Below the pieces are notes generated by a model. That model made no database searches, was not told the DNA's origin, and was given only the letters and a program-made list of their open reading frames with translations. A stretch of DNA of 64,000 bases, from assembly GCF_016827595.1 (NCBI RefSeq), contig NZ_JAECMS010000006.1:118753-182752 (forward strand), in the 5' to 3' direction. Position 1 is the first letter of the stretch, and each line of letters starts with the position of its first letter. Positions 1-7,817 of the stretch are shown piece after piece. The DNA comes from Luteirhabdus pelagi. GTDB lineage: Bacteria > Bacteroidota > Bacteroidia > Flavobacteriales > Flavobacteriaceae. A program made the translations under genes and the position numbers.

Positions 1-494
1 CTATCGGACGCGCCCTTTCAAGTCTTGAGCGAGCCGATGGATTTGGGCTAAAACGAAATGAACAAGATAGTGCCGATACTGAAAAATCGGAGGATTCCAA
101 ATTAATTCCATACGACCAACGGGAACAGGAACGAACCAAAAACATGATTACGGGAAGTATTTATAAAGTTACGCTAGACCCATCCCATCCTATGGCTTTT
201 GGGTACGGCGATACCTACTATTCGTTGAAATTGGGAAGTGATTCTTATAAATTCTTAGAGGATGGTTATACTGTAGGCTATATCAAAGGAGACCCTGTAA
301 GTCTTTCTGGTTTTTCAGGTGAAGAAGCAAAAGCTGGTTTGGCCAATTCGTTGGTTTTTGGTGAAGAACGAATGGGACGTGGTTCTGTAATCTATTTCGT
401 AGATGATGTCTTGTTCCGGGGCTTTTGGCATAATGGAAAGCTTTTATTCGTGAATAGCCTATTTTTTGTGAATAACAACGCTTTCGAATTATAA
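1..494 (+). CDS. C-terminal fragment of a secreted M14-type zinc carboxypeptidase
   Basis: An open frame enters from the left edge (first full codon at base 3) without any stop and ends at 494, so only about the last 163 residues are visible. The first ATG at 144 is internal to this frame and should not be taken as the start. The tail contains a glycine-rich beta domain (HPMAFGYGDTYYSLKLGS, then VYF/DD and LFRGFWHNGKLLF) that I recognise from the C-terminal domain of the large (about 830-residue) flavobacterial M14 metallopeptidases. The catalytic domain is outside the window, so no zinc ligands can be checked. The family assignment rests on similarity remembered from homologues and is moderately sure; the fact of a truncated coding region is certain. 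Confidence 0.7.
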   Translation, partial: IGRALSSLERADGFGLKRNEQDSADTEKSEDSKLIPYDQREQERTKNMITGSIYKVTLDPSHPMAFGYGDTYYSLKLGSDSYKFLEDGYTVGYIKGDPVSLSGFSGEEAKAGLANSLVFGEERMGRGSVIYFVDDVLFRGFWHNGKLLFVNSLFFVNNNAFEL

Positions 495-541
495 GGCATA
501 TCTTAAAGTAATGTAAAACAACAGAATAGCTAGTGGTTTTT

Positions 542-566
542 CTAGTATTTTCGTAGAAAATACTAG
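542..566. repeat. Perfect 11-bp inverted repeat just before a start codon
   Basis: CTAGTATTTTC at 542-552 and GAAAATACTAG at 556-566 are exact reverse complements separated by GTA. The repeat ends 2 nt before the ATG at 569. It could be an operator, an mRNA hairpin covering the initiation region, or the 3' end of the upstream transcript. The segment TATTTTCG (546-553) inside it also resembles the Bacteroidota -7 element TAnnTTTG with one mismatch. Confidence 0.85.
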
Positions 567-568
567 CT

Positions 569-1390
569 ATGAAATATATTTTACCAGTTTTCCTGTTTTC
601 CCTATTGCTAATTTCTTGCAATGAAACAAAGAAAGAATCGCAAGAAACCGATGCATCCGAAGAGACAAAAATTGTGCAGACTTCAACTCAGGATGAAGAA
701 AAGGAAATGGAGCAGAACGTACAGATAACGCCCATTTCCCATGCTACGATGGTCATCGACTGGGATAATACTATCATTTACGTAGATCCCGTTGGAGGGA
801 CAAAAGCCTTTGCAAATCAACCTACCCCGACTATTGTGTTACTGACTGATATTCACGGCGATCATTTAAACGTAGAAACCCTAGAAGCAATCAACAAGGA
901 TGGCATTACTTATATCGCTCCACAAGCGGTGATGGACAAATTGCCTAAATCCTTAGCTGCTCAAACTGAAGTGATGAATAACGATGAAGCTAAACTTTTA
1001 CAAGGTTTTAGCATCGATGCGATTCCAATGTACAATTTACGCGAAGAAGCAAAGGATTTCCATGTGAAGGGAAGAGGTAACGGTTATGTGCTTGAGAAGG
1101 ACGGTCATCGTGTATACATTTCTGGCGATACGGAAGACATCCCAGAAATGCGAAGTTTGACCAATATCAATGAAGCCTTTGTCTGTATGAACCTACCTTA
1201 TACCATGACAGTTGAAAGTGCCGCCGATGCGGTGTTAGACTTCGAGCCGGATGTGGTATACCCATATCACTATAGAGGAAAAGATGGCCTTAGCGATATC
1301 GATAAATTCAAATCGATCGTAACCACCGCAAACAAAAACATTGAAGTAAAGCAACTCAACTGGTATCCAAACCAGGATTCAAAGAAGTAA
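569..1390 (+). CDS. Metallo-beta-lactamase-fold lipoprotein (UlaG-like hydrolase)
   Basis: 273 residues. The N-terminus is a lipoprotein signal with lipobox LLIS-C (Cys17), followed by an acidic Glu/Gln-rich linker (about 18-50) and an MBL-fold domain from about residue 50. Visible metal-site elements are TDIHGDHL (residues 93-100), SGDTED in the middle of the domain and the late YPYHYRG. In the usual HxHxDH motif the first His is replaced here by Asp94, so the dinuclear site is probably non-canonical. The protein is predicted to be membrane-anchored and exposed to the periplasm or cell surface; its substrate is unknown. The gene stands alone, with an 11-bp inverted repeat directly before its ATG and a convergent peptidase gene starting 1 nt past its stop. 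Confidence 0.85.
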   Translation: MKYILPVFLFSLLLISCNETKKESQETDASEETKIVQTSTQDEEKEMEQNVQITPISHATMVIDWDNTIIYVDPVGGTKAFANQPTPTIVLLTDIHGDHLNVETLEAINKDGITYIAPQAVMDKLPKSLAAQTEVMNNDEAKLLQGFSIDAIPMYNLREEAKDFHVKGRGNGYVLEKDGHRVYISGDTEDIPEMRSLTNINEAFVCMNLPYTMTVESAADAVLDFEPDVVYPYHYRGKDGLSDIDKFKSIVTTANKNIEVKQLNWYPNQDSKK

Positions 1391-1391
1391 T

Positions 1392-3416
1392 TTACTTCCG
1401 ATATTTTTCAAACCATGCCAAGGTATGTGCTACCTTGGTGATCAAATTACTGGGGCGTGCCGCAATTCCGTGGGACGCCTCCGGTATTTCTACCAGAACC
1501 GTTTCAATCTTTCGAAGCTTTAAGGCATGGTAATACTGCTTGGCTTCACTCGGCGGTGTTCGTAAATCGTTCATTCCCACCATTACCATCGTGGGTGTTT
1601 CAACATTGCCTACCAGCGACAATGGTGAAAATTTCCAATACGTTTCGAATTCTTCCCAAGGCTGACCTGGATAGCGGGAGTTCGCGTACCCATAATAATT
1701 ATCGGCAACCAAAGTCTTGCTAATCCAGTTGATAACGGGTTTCGCTACCACGGCAGCTTCAAAACGGTTGTTCTTTCCAATCATCCATGCGGTCATAATG
1801 CCTCCGGCACTTCCACCGGTCACGAACAGTTTATCTTCATGGGCAATTCCCTTTTGTATAAGATGGTCCACACCATCCATGACATCGTTGTAATCTTCAC
1901 CGGGATAATTATGATATAAAAGGTTGCCAAATGCTTCACCATAACTTGTGCTTCCCCTAGGATTCGGGTAAAATACGATATAACCATTGGCTGCATAAAG
2001 TTGAATTTCTGTTGAAAAATGAGGCCCATAATTCAGAATTGGACCACCATGATTCTCTACCAACAACGGATACTCCTTTGCTTCCGAATAATTCGGTGGA
2101 TAAACCACCCATCCCTGAATATCGCGATTATCGAAGGTCGATTTGTACCATACTTCTTCAACCTTTCCTAATTTCCGATAGCCCAACACATCTTCATTTA
2201 AAGATGTCAGTACCTCAGCAGCACCACCCTTTTCAACCACTGCCACTTCCGCGGGGCGATCAGTTCTAGAAATGGTATAGGCAATTACATCATCATCCGA
2301 AAGACTATAATTTCCGCTGGCATACGGACGTCCCAGTGTGGTGCCGCCAACATTTGAAACGATATCGGTTACCTTTCCACTCAAATTGATATGCGCTAAC
2401 TTCGTCAGTCCTTTATCGTTATACATAAAGTACAGTCCTTTCCCTTTTTCATCCCATGAAATATTACCAATACTTCTATCGAGTCCTGTTGAAACAGAAC
2501 GCCTATTGCTACCATTCTTATCCATCAGCTGAAGCTGGGTAACCTGGTACGCCTGACGCTTGTCTTCATACCCTAAAAAGGCGATAGTTGAACCATCAGG
2601 TGAAACGATCGGGCTATAATCGGGTCCATCGCGGTCTGTTAACTGTTGAATACCTCCCGTTGAAACGGAAACCGAATACACTTCACTGTTTCTGAAGTCG
2701 TATTCCCAATCCTCATTTCTATTTCCTGAAAAATAAATCATATTCCCATCCGGGCTCCATGACAGCGAACCACCATGGTTGAAATCGCCGGAGGTAACCT
2801 GTCTTGCAGTCCGACCCAGCGCTGGAATCGTAAAAATATGTGTGAACCCTGGGTTTAAGTATCCGCGACCATCGGCTTCGTGCTTCAACCGGTCGGTAAT
2901 CCTCGGTTTATCGGCCCAATCGGCTCCCTTTGGTTTCTGCGGCATTTTGGCAATAACGGGTGCTTCGCTGTCTACTTTCATGGTGAAAGCGATGTGCGAC
3001 CCGTCTGGCGACCATTCCAAGTTTGAAGGGCTGTTCTCTAATTGCGTCAACTTGGCTAGCGCTCCTGTTTCCGTCCAATAAAGATATATTTCACTTCCAT
3101 TTTCACTACTACTCACAAAAGCGATACGATCGCCGGAAGGTGACCAGCGCGCCTGACTTTCGCTTCCGTCCCTTGCCGTCATTTTATGGTGAATGGAAGG
3201 ATCTTCGATACTGATAATCCATAGACTTCCTTCACTCCTGTCCTTCATAACATCGAAGCCCATCCTTCTATAGACGATGTATTCGCTATCGGGTGAAATT
3301 TGTGGATCGTTGGCATATTCCAATTGAAAAACATCTAAATAGTCGAAGTTTCTTTGTTGGCTATAAACAGTTGATGTACTGATTAGGATTGTGAAAAAGA
3401 GTAACAGTCGATTCAT
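1392..3416 (-). CDS. Secreted S9-family prolyl oligopeptidase-type serine peptidase
   Basis: 674 residues with a cleavable signal peptide ending near TVYSQ. Residues about 25-400 form a WD40/TolB-like beta-propeller (repeated SPDG and WSPDG blades) that gates access to a C-terminal alpha/beta-hydrolase domain (about 420-674). The catalytic triad can be assigned as Ser536 (GGSAGG), Asp617 (GMNDLR) and His649 (EASHGI). The arrangement matches acylaminoacyl peptidase/DPP-like S9 enzymes that cleave short peptides. It is expected in the periplasm, or outside the cell. It is transcribed alone, convergent with the lipoprotein gene to its left. A hairpin upstream (3468-3494) ends the preceding ettA operon, so it needs its own promoter. 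Confidence 0.93.
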   Translation of the reverse strand: MNRLLLFFTILISTSTVYSQQRNFDYLDVFQLEYANDPQISPDSEYIVYRRMGFDVMKDRSEGSLWIISIEDPSIHHKMTARDGSESQARWSPSGDRIAFVSSSENGSEIYLYWTETGALAKLTQLENSPSNLEWSPDGSHIAFTMKVDSEAPVIAKMPQKPKGADWADKPRITDRLKHEADGRGYLNPGFTHIFTIPALGRTARQVTSGDFNHGGSLSWSPDGNMIYFSGNRNEDWEYDFRNSEVYSVSVSTGGIQQLTDRDGPDYSPIVSPDGSTIAFLGYEDKRQAYQVTQLQLMDKNGSNRRSVSTGLDRSIGNISWDEKGKGLYFMYNDKGLTKLAHINLSGKVTDIVSNVGGTTLGRPYASGNYSLSDDDVIAYTISRTDRPAEVAVVEKGGAAEVLTSLNEDVLGYRKLGKVEEVWYKSTFDNRDIQGWVVYPPNYSEAKEYPLLVENHGGPILNYGPHFSTEIQLYAANGYIVFYPNPRGSTSYGEAFGNLLYHNYPGEDYNDVMDGVDHLIQKGIAHEDKLFVTGGSAGGIMTAWMIGKNNRFEAAVVAKPVINWISKTLVADNYYGYANSRYPGQPWEEFETYWKFSPLSLVGNVETPTMVMVGMNDLRTPPSEAKQYYHALKLRKIETVLVEIPEASHGIAARPSNLITKVAHTLAWFEKYRK

Positions 3417-3467
3417 AATGGTAAGGATTGAAGCTTAAAGATACCCAATTCTGAAGTGTTCGGAAAC

Positions 3468-3494
3468 AAAAAAGCCGAAGCGATTGCTTCGGCC
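3468..3494 (-). terminator. Rho-independent terminator of the ettA operon
   Basis: Read on the minus strand, GCCGAAGC (3493-3486), a 4-nt loop and GCTTCGGC (3481-3474) form a perfect 8-bp stem, followed by a run of six T. It starts about 23 nt after the ettA stop codon. Confidence 0.9.
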
Positions 3495-3516
3495 TATTAA
3501 CTATTGTTTCAAAAAA

Positions 3517-5208
3517 CTAGCGTACCAGTTTCTTGTATTTGATTCGTTTCGGCATAACATCGCCACCCAAACGTTTCTTTTTGTTCTCTTCATAATCGCT
3601 AAAACCGCCTTCGAAGTAATATACTTGACTATTTCCTTCAAAAGCCAGGATATGGGTACAGATTCTATCAAGGAACCAACGGTCGTGACTAATCACTACC
3701 GCACAACCCGCGAAATTCTCCAATCCTTCTTCAAGGGCACGAAGTGTGTTTACATCCAAGTCGTTTGTCGGCTCATCCAACAGCAAGACGTTTCCTTCTT
3801 CCTTTAAAGTCATAGCCAAATGTAACCGGTTTCGTTCTCCACCCGAGAGTTTCGAAACCTTTTTGTTCTGTTCACTACCGCTGAAGTTGAAACGGCTTAG
3901 ATACGCACGACTGTTCACTTGCTTTCCGCCCATCATAACCAATTCCTGACCGTCGCTGAAGTTTTCCCAAATTGTTTTTTCAGGATCGATATTCGAATGG
4001 CTCTGATCTACATAGGCGATTTTTGCGGTGTCCCCTACTTCGAACGAACCTTTATCGGGTTCTATTTCATCCATGATCATTTTGAAAATGGTAGTTTTTC
4101 CCGCTCCGTTTGGACCGATAATCCCAACAATTCCGGCTTGCGGTAATTTAAAGTTCAGGTCTTCATACAACAGCTTATCGCCAAAGGCTTTTGAAACACC
4201 TTTCGCATCGATGACATTTGTTCCAAGACGTGGACCGTTAGGAATATAAATTTCTAGCTTTTCATCCAGTTGCTTTTGGTCTTGGCTTAATAATTTATCG
4301 TAGTTGTTCAGACGTGCTTTTTGCTTTGCCTGACGCCCTTTCGGTGCCATACGGACCCATTCCAATTCGCGCTCCAAGGTTTTTTGTCGCTTACTGGCCT
4401 GTTTCTGCTCTTGCTCCATACGCTTCGACTTCTGCTCTAACCAAGACGAATAGTTTCCTTTCCATGGAATTCCTTCCCCGCGGTCCAGTTCCAAGATCCA
4501 TCCAGCTACGTTGTCTAAGAAATAGCGGTCGTGCGTAACGGCGATTACTGTTCCTTTATACTGTGCCAAGTGATGTTCCAACCAATGAACGCTCTCTGCA
4601 TCCAAGTGGTTGGTTGGCTCGTCCAATAGCAACACATCCGGTTCCTGAAGCAACAGGCGGCAAAGTGCTACGCGACGACGTTCCCCGCCAGAAAGCACCC
4701 CGATTTTTTTATCGGCTTCAGGCGTTCGCAACGCGTCCATTGCGATTTCCAGTTTGGTATCGAGTTCCCAAGCATTGGTGGCATCGATTTTATCCTGAAG
4801 CTTTGCTTGTTTGTCCATTAACTCTTGCATCTTATCAGGATTTTCATAGACTTCAGGCAGGCCAAAACTGTCATTAATCTTGTTGTATTCATCCAGGATA
4901 TCGACAACTTCCTTGACGCCTTCCTTCACCACTTCAATAACGGTTTTCTCATCATCCAACTCAGGTTCCTGTTCCAGATAACCCACGGTGTATCCAGGCG
5001 AAAAGACCACATCACCTTGATAGTTTTTATCGACTCCAGCGATGATCTTGAGCAAGGTAGACTTTCCGCTACCGTTCAACCCAAGAATTCCAATTTTTGC
5101 GCCATAGAAGAAACTCAGATAGATGTTCTTCAACACAGGGGTTTGCGCGCTGGGGAAGGTTTTGGTAACCCCAGACATGGAGAAAATCACTTTTTTATCG
5201 TCTGCCAT
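3517..5208 (-). CDS. ettA: Energy-dependent translational throttle protein EttA (ABC-F ATPase)
   Basis: 563 residues, the normal length for EttA. It has two ABC ATPase domains in tandem and no membrane segments. The first domain has Walker A GLNGSGKST (near residue 43), signature LSGGERRRVAL and DEPTNHLD. The second has GPNGAGKTT, LSGGERNRLHL and DEPTNDLD. A charged linker of about 80 residues lies between the domains, as in ABC-F proteins. The segment ESVHWLEHHL...NVAGWILELDRGEGIPW is typical of EttA rather than Uup or other ABC-F paralogues. EttA binds the ribosomal E site and gates the first peptide bond according to ADP/ATP. It is the last gene of an operon with the CAL67264-type and DinB genes (gap 22 nt to DinB) and ends at a strong terminator. 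Confidence 0.95.
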   Translation of the reverse strand: MADDKKVIFSMSGVTKTFPSAQTPVLKNIYLSFFYGAKIGILGLNGSGKSTLLKIIAGVDKNYQGDVVFSPGYTVGYLEQEPELDDEKTVIEVVKEGVKEVVDILDEYNKINDSFGLPEVYENPDKMQELMDKQAKLQDKIDATNAWELDTKLEIAMDALRTPEADKKIGVLSGGERRRVALCRLLLQEPDVLLLDEPTNHLDAESVHWLEHHLAQYKGTVIAVTHDRYFLDNVAGWILELDRGEGIPWKGNYSSWLEQKSKRMEQEQKQASKRQKTLERELEWVRMAPKGRQAKQKARLNNYDKLLSQDQKQLDEKLEIYIPNGPRLGTNVIDAKGVSKAFGDKLLYEDLNFKLPQAGIVGIIGPNGAGKTTIFKMIMDEIEPDKGSFEVGDTAKIAYVDQSHSNIDPEKTIWENFSDGQELVMMGGKQVNSRAYLSRFNFSGSEQNKKVSKLSGGERNRLHLAMTLKEEGNVLLLDEPTNDLDVNTLRALEEGLENFAGCAVVISHDRWFLDRICTHILAFEGNSQVYYFEGGFSDYEENKKKRLGGDVMPKRIKYKKLVR

Positions 5209-5230
5209 ATACTTTGAAAATTAAATCGGT

Positions 5231-5704
5231 TTAGTTATGAACGCCTAACAATCGGAGTAACACCAATAATTGTCCCGAATGATAGGCTGTATGTTCTAGT
5301 ATTAATAAGGTTTCACGAAGATAGGAATGTTTATCGCTATGCTTCACATTGCTTAAAAGATCTTTTTCCCCATCCTTCAACATGGCTTCAAAAGCATCGC
5401 GATCATCAAAATAAGATTTCTTTAAATCGAACCACTCTTTTTCGGTAACGGTATTCGTTTCCGGCCAATAATCGTCAGGCCAATTTGGAAGCGTGTAGGT
5501 TTCACCATTACAATAGTCAAGAATATCTTTTTGTGTGAAGGTGATATGATAGAGTAGTTCATATACGGAATAGGGTAATTCGGCGGGGCGCACCGTTATT
5601 TTTTCAAAAGGGACTTCCTCAAGCATATCCTTTAACAGCAAAAAGGCCATTCCGCCTTGCAGGTGTTTTGATAATTGCGTCTTTATTTCAGCATCACGTT
5701 TCAT
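5231..5704 (-). CDS. DinB-family four-helix protein
   Basis: 157 residues. It is predicted to be an all-helical DinB/YfiT-like bundle. Putative metal-binding histidines are in LLYHIT (about residue 51) and the C-terminal EHTAYHSGQL (about residues 137-141), spaced as expected for the three-His site of the family. Members include damage-inducible proteins and thiol transferases that use small thiols such as bacillithiol; the actual substrate cannot be read from the sequence. It sits 1 nt after the CAL67264-type gene and 22 nt before ettA, so the three are probably co-transcribed. Confidence 0.85.
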   Translation of the reverse strand: MKRDAEIKTQLSKHLQGGMAFLLLKDMLEEVPFEKITVRPAELPYSVYELLYHITFTQKDILDYCNGETYTLPNWPDDYWPETNTVTEKEWFDLKKSYFDDRDAFEAMLKDGEKDLLSNVKHSDKHSYLRETLLILEHTAYHSGQLLVLLRLLGVHN

Positions 5705-5705
5705 A

Positions 5706-5882
5706 TTATACTCGTCCCTTTAGGGCATTAAAAACCCATGCAATGGCAAAAAATCCAATGCCAACCGAGGCAAACCCCCAGCCCGCAACATCATCGTACC
5801 TAAAAGCACCCATAGCAATTAAGGCACAACCAACAATTATCATTATAAAAGTCGCCCAAGCGAGCACCGTGTTCTTATTCAT
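5706..5882 (-). CDS. Small two-TM protein of the CAL67264 family
   Basis: 58 residues from the second of two adjacent ATG codons (5885 and 5882). The frame is open further upstream, but the added 25 residues are charged and not membrane-like, so the short form is preferred. Two hydrophobic helices (about residues 6-26 and 33-53) flank a short polar loop (RYDD). This small membrane protein is recurrent in Flavobacteriia and has no known function. It is first in the operon with DinB and ettA, 1 nt before the DinB start. Confidence 0.75.
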   Translation of the reverse strand: MNKNTVLAWATFIMIIVGCALIAMGAFRYDDVAGWGFASVGIGFFAIAWVFNALKGRV

Positions 5883-6080
5883 CATAAAATTTCGTTTTCG
5901 TTTTAAACAAATCCTCCCGACCTCATCATCTTCTTCTGGCGAAGGAATAGCGTACAAATATCGGTATTTTGTATGTTTTTCTCTCTTTAAGAAAGGTTAA
6001 TCACTTCCTAAAACAGCGGTATTCCGAATGAAATTTCCTCAGAATTGCGAAAACTGCGAGAAAAGCTTTTCAGCATTTCG

Positions 6081-6088
6081 TATTTTTG
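6081..6088 (+). promoter_or_regulatory. Candidate -7 promoter element (TATTTTTG)
   Basis: TATTTTTG fits the Bacteroidota -7 consensus TAnnTTTG exactly and lies 19 nt before the ATG of the carboxylase gene at 6108. I see no convincing -33 TTTG at the usual distance. Confidence 0.45.
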
Positions 6089-6107
6089 AGAAAATTTCAA
6101 GTTTTCT

Positions 6108-7736
6108 ATGGATATAAAATTCAACAAGAACGAAGATCATAACAAGCTGCTTGTTTCCGAATTGAAGAAACGCCTTGCAAAAGTGAAACTGGGTGGCGGC
6201 GAAAAGCGCATTGAAAAACATCATAAAAAAGGAAAGATGACCGCGCGAGAGCGTATCGATTACCTTTTGGACGACAAATCCAAAAGTATTGAAATCGGTG
6301 CCTTTGCGGGTGATGGTATGTATGAAGAACACGGCGGTGCCCCAAGTGGTGGAGTGGTCGTGAAAATCGGATATGTGAAAGGTCGACAATGTATCGTGGT
6401 AGCGAACGACGCTACGGTAAAGGCTGGCGCCTGGTTTCCGATAACCGCTAAAAAGAATCTTCGTGCCCAAGAAATTTCCATAGAAAACAACCTGCCAATC
6501 ATTTATTTAGTAGACAGCGCGGGTGTTTATTTGCCGATGCAGGATGAAATCTTTCCAGATAAGGAGCACTTCGGAAGAATTTTCAGAAACAATGCCGTTA
6601 TGAGCAGTAAGGGAATCACACAAATTGCTGCCGTTATGGGAAGCTGTGTTGCTGGTGGTGCGTATTTACCCATTATGAGTGACGAAGCACTAATCGTTGA
6701 AAAAACGGGAAGCATCTTTCTGGCGGGCAGCTATTTGGTAAAGGCTGCCATAGGGGAAAGCGTAGATAATGAAACCTTGGGTGGTGCTACGACCCATTCT
6801 GAAATTAGTGGGGTAACCGATTATAAGGCGAAAGATGATAAGGATGCGCTGGATACAATTAAGAAAATAGTTTCCAAAATGGGTGCAGCGGAATCGGCTG
6901 GATTTAGTCGTGAAAAAGCCGTAAAACCGAAGGAAAAAGAAGATGAAATTTTCGGTCATTTACCGAAGTCACGAGCCGATCAGTATGACATGTTGGAAAT
7001 CATCCACCGCTTGGTCGATGATTCCGAGTTTACCCAATATAAGGAAGGCTATGGCCAAACCATCTTAACTGGATATGCACGAATCGATGGTTGGGCGGTT
7101 GGTATCGTTGCGAATCAACGCAAAATTGTGAAAACCAAAAAAGGGGAAATGCAATTTGGAGGCGTTATCTATAGCGACAGTGCCGATAAAGCGACACGCT
7201 TTATTGCGAATTGCAACCAGAAGAAAATTCCGTTAGTGTTTTTACAAGACGTCACTGGCTTTATGGTGGGTAGCAAAAGTGAACACGGAGGGATTATTAA
7301 GGACGGTGCCAAGATGGTAAACGCTGTTAGTAATAGTGTCGTGCCGAAGTTTACAATCGTAATTGGAAACAGCTATGGTGCTGGAAATTATGCAATGTGT
7401 GGAAAAGCATACGATCCACGAATAATTGCGGCTTGGCCAAGTGCTGAACTAGCGGTGATGAGTGGAAACAGTGCTGCGAAGGTGCTGCTTCAGATTGAGA
7501 CCGCATCCCTAAAAAAAGAAGGAAAGGAAATTACGCCTGAAGTTGAAAAGGAACTCTACGATAAAATCAAGGCACGCTATGATGAACAGATTTCCCCTTA
7601 TTATGCCGCAGCCCGTTTGTGGACAGATGCCGTAATCGATCCGCTGGATACCAGAAAATGGATCAGCATGGGGATCGAAGCAGCCGATCAGGCGCCGCTT
7701 GAGAAAAAATTTAACATGGGAGTTTTACAGGTATAA
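6108..7736 (+). CDS. Acyl-CoA carboxylase, beta (carboxyltransferase) subunit
   Basis: 542 residues, two crotonase-fold carboxyltransferase halves. The N-terminal half contains GSCVAGGAYLPIMSDEALIV and GSIFLAGSYLVKAAIGE, characteristic of methylcrotonyl-CoA carboxylase beta rather than propionyl-CoA types. The C-terminal half contains GNSYGAGNYAMCGKAYDPR. The enzyme would transfer a carboxyl group from carboxybiotin to an acyl-CoA, most likely 3-methylcrotonyl-CoA in leucine breakdown, but propionyl- or acetyl-CoA cannot be excluded by eye. No biotin carboxylase or biotin carrier gene lies next to it in this window, which is unusual for such operons. It is monocistronic by context: a divergent neighbour on the left and a convergent gene with a terminator on the right. 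Confidence 0.88.
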   Translation: MDIKFNKNEDHNKLLVSELKKRLAKVKLGGGEKRIEKHHKKGKMTARERIDYLLDDKSKSIEIGAFAGDGMYEEHGGAPSGGVVVKIGYVKGRQCIVVANDATVKAGAWFPITAKKNLRAQEISIENNLPIIYLVDSAGVYLPMQDEIFPDKEHFGRIFRNNAVMSSKGITQIAAVMGSCVAGGAYLPIMSDEALIVEKTGSIFLAGSYLVKAAIGESVDNETLGGATTHSEISGVTDYKAKDDKDALDTIKKIVSKMGAAESAGFSREKAVKPKEKEDEIFGHLPKSRADQYDMLEIIHRLVDDSEFTQYKEGYGQTILTGYARIDGWAVGIVANQRKIVKTKKGEMQFGGVIYSDSADKATRFIANCNQKKIPLVFLQDVTGFMVGSKSEHGGIIKDGAKMVNAVSNSVVPKFTIVIGNSYGAGNYAMCGKAYDPRIIAAWPSAELAVMSGNSAAKVLLQIETASLKKEGKEITPEVEKELYDKIKARYDEQISPYYAAARLWTDAVIDPLDTRKWISMGIEAADQAPLEKKFNMGVLQV

Positions 7737-7740
7737 AAAA

Positions 7741-7765
7741 GAGGACGGCATGCCGTCCTCCTTTC
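7741..7765 (-). terminator. Terminator between convergent genes
   Basis: The perfect 20-nt palindrome GAGGACGGCATGCCGTCCTC (7741-7760) folds into an 8-bp GC-rich stem with a CATG loop. On the minus strand it is followed by six T, so it suits the VWA gene (stop 57 nt away). On the plus strand the tail is only CCTTTC, so it may act weakly for the carboxylase gene. Confidence 0.85.
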
Positions 7766-7817
7766 ACCAACAAACCCTGCCTTTGCCAACATCAAAGGCA
7801 TGCTCGTCTCCCAACAA

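Noticed and set aside
144..494. ATG at 144 as a gene start
   Set aside because: The same frame is open to the window edge and continues the M14 carboxypeptidase tail, so this ATG is internal.
6108..7736. A complete acyl-CoA carboxylase operon
   Set aside because: No biotin carboxylase or biotin carrier gene is adjacent on either side.
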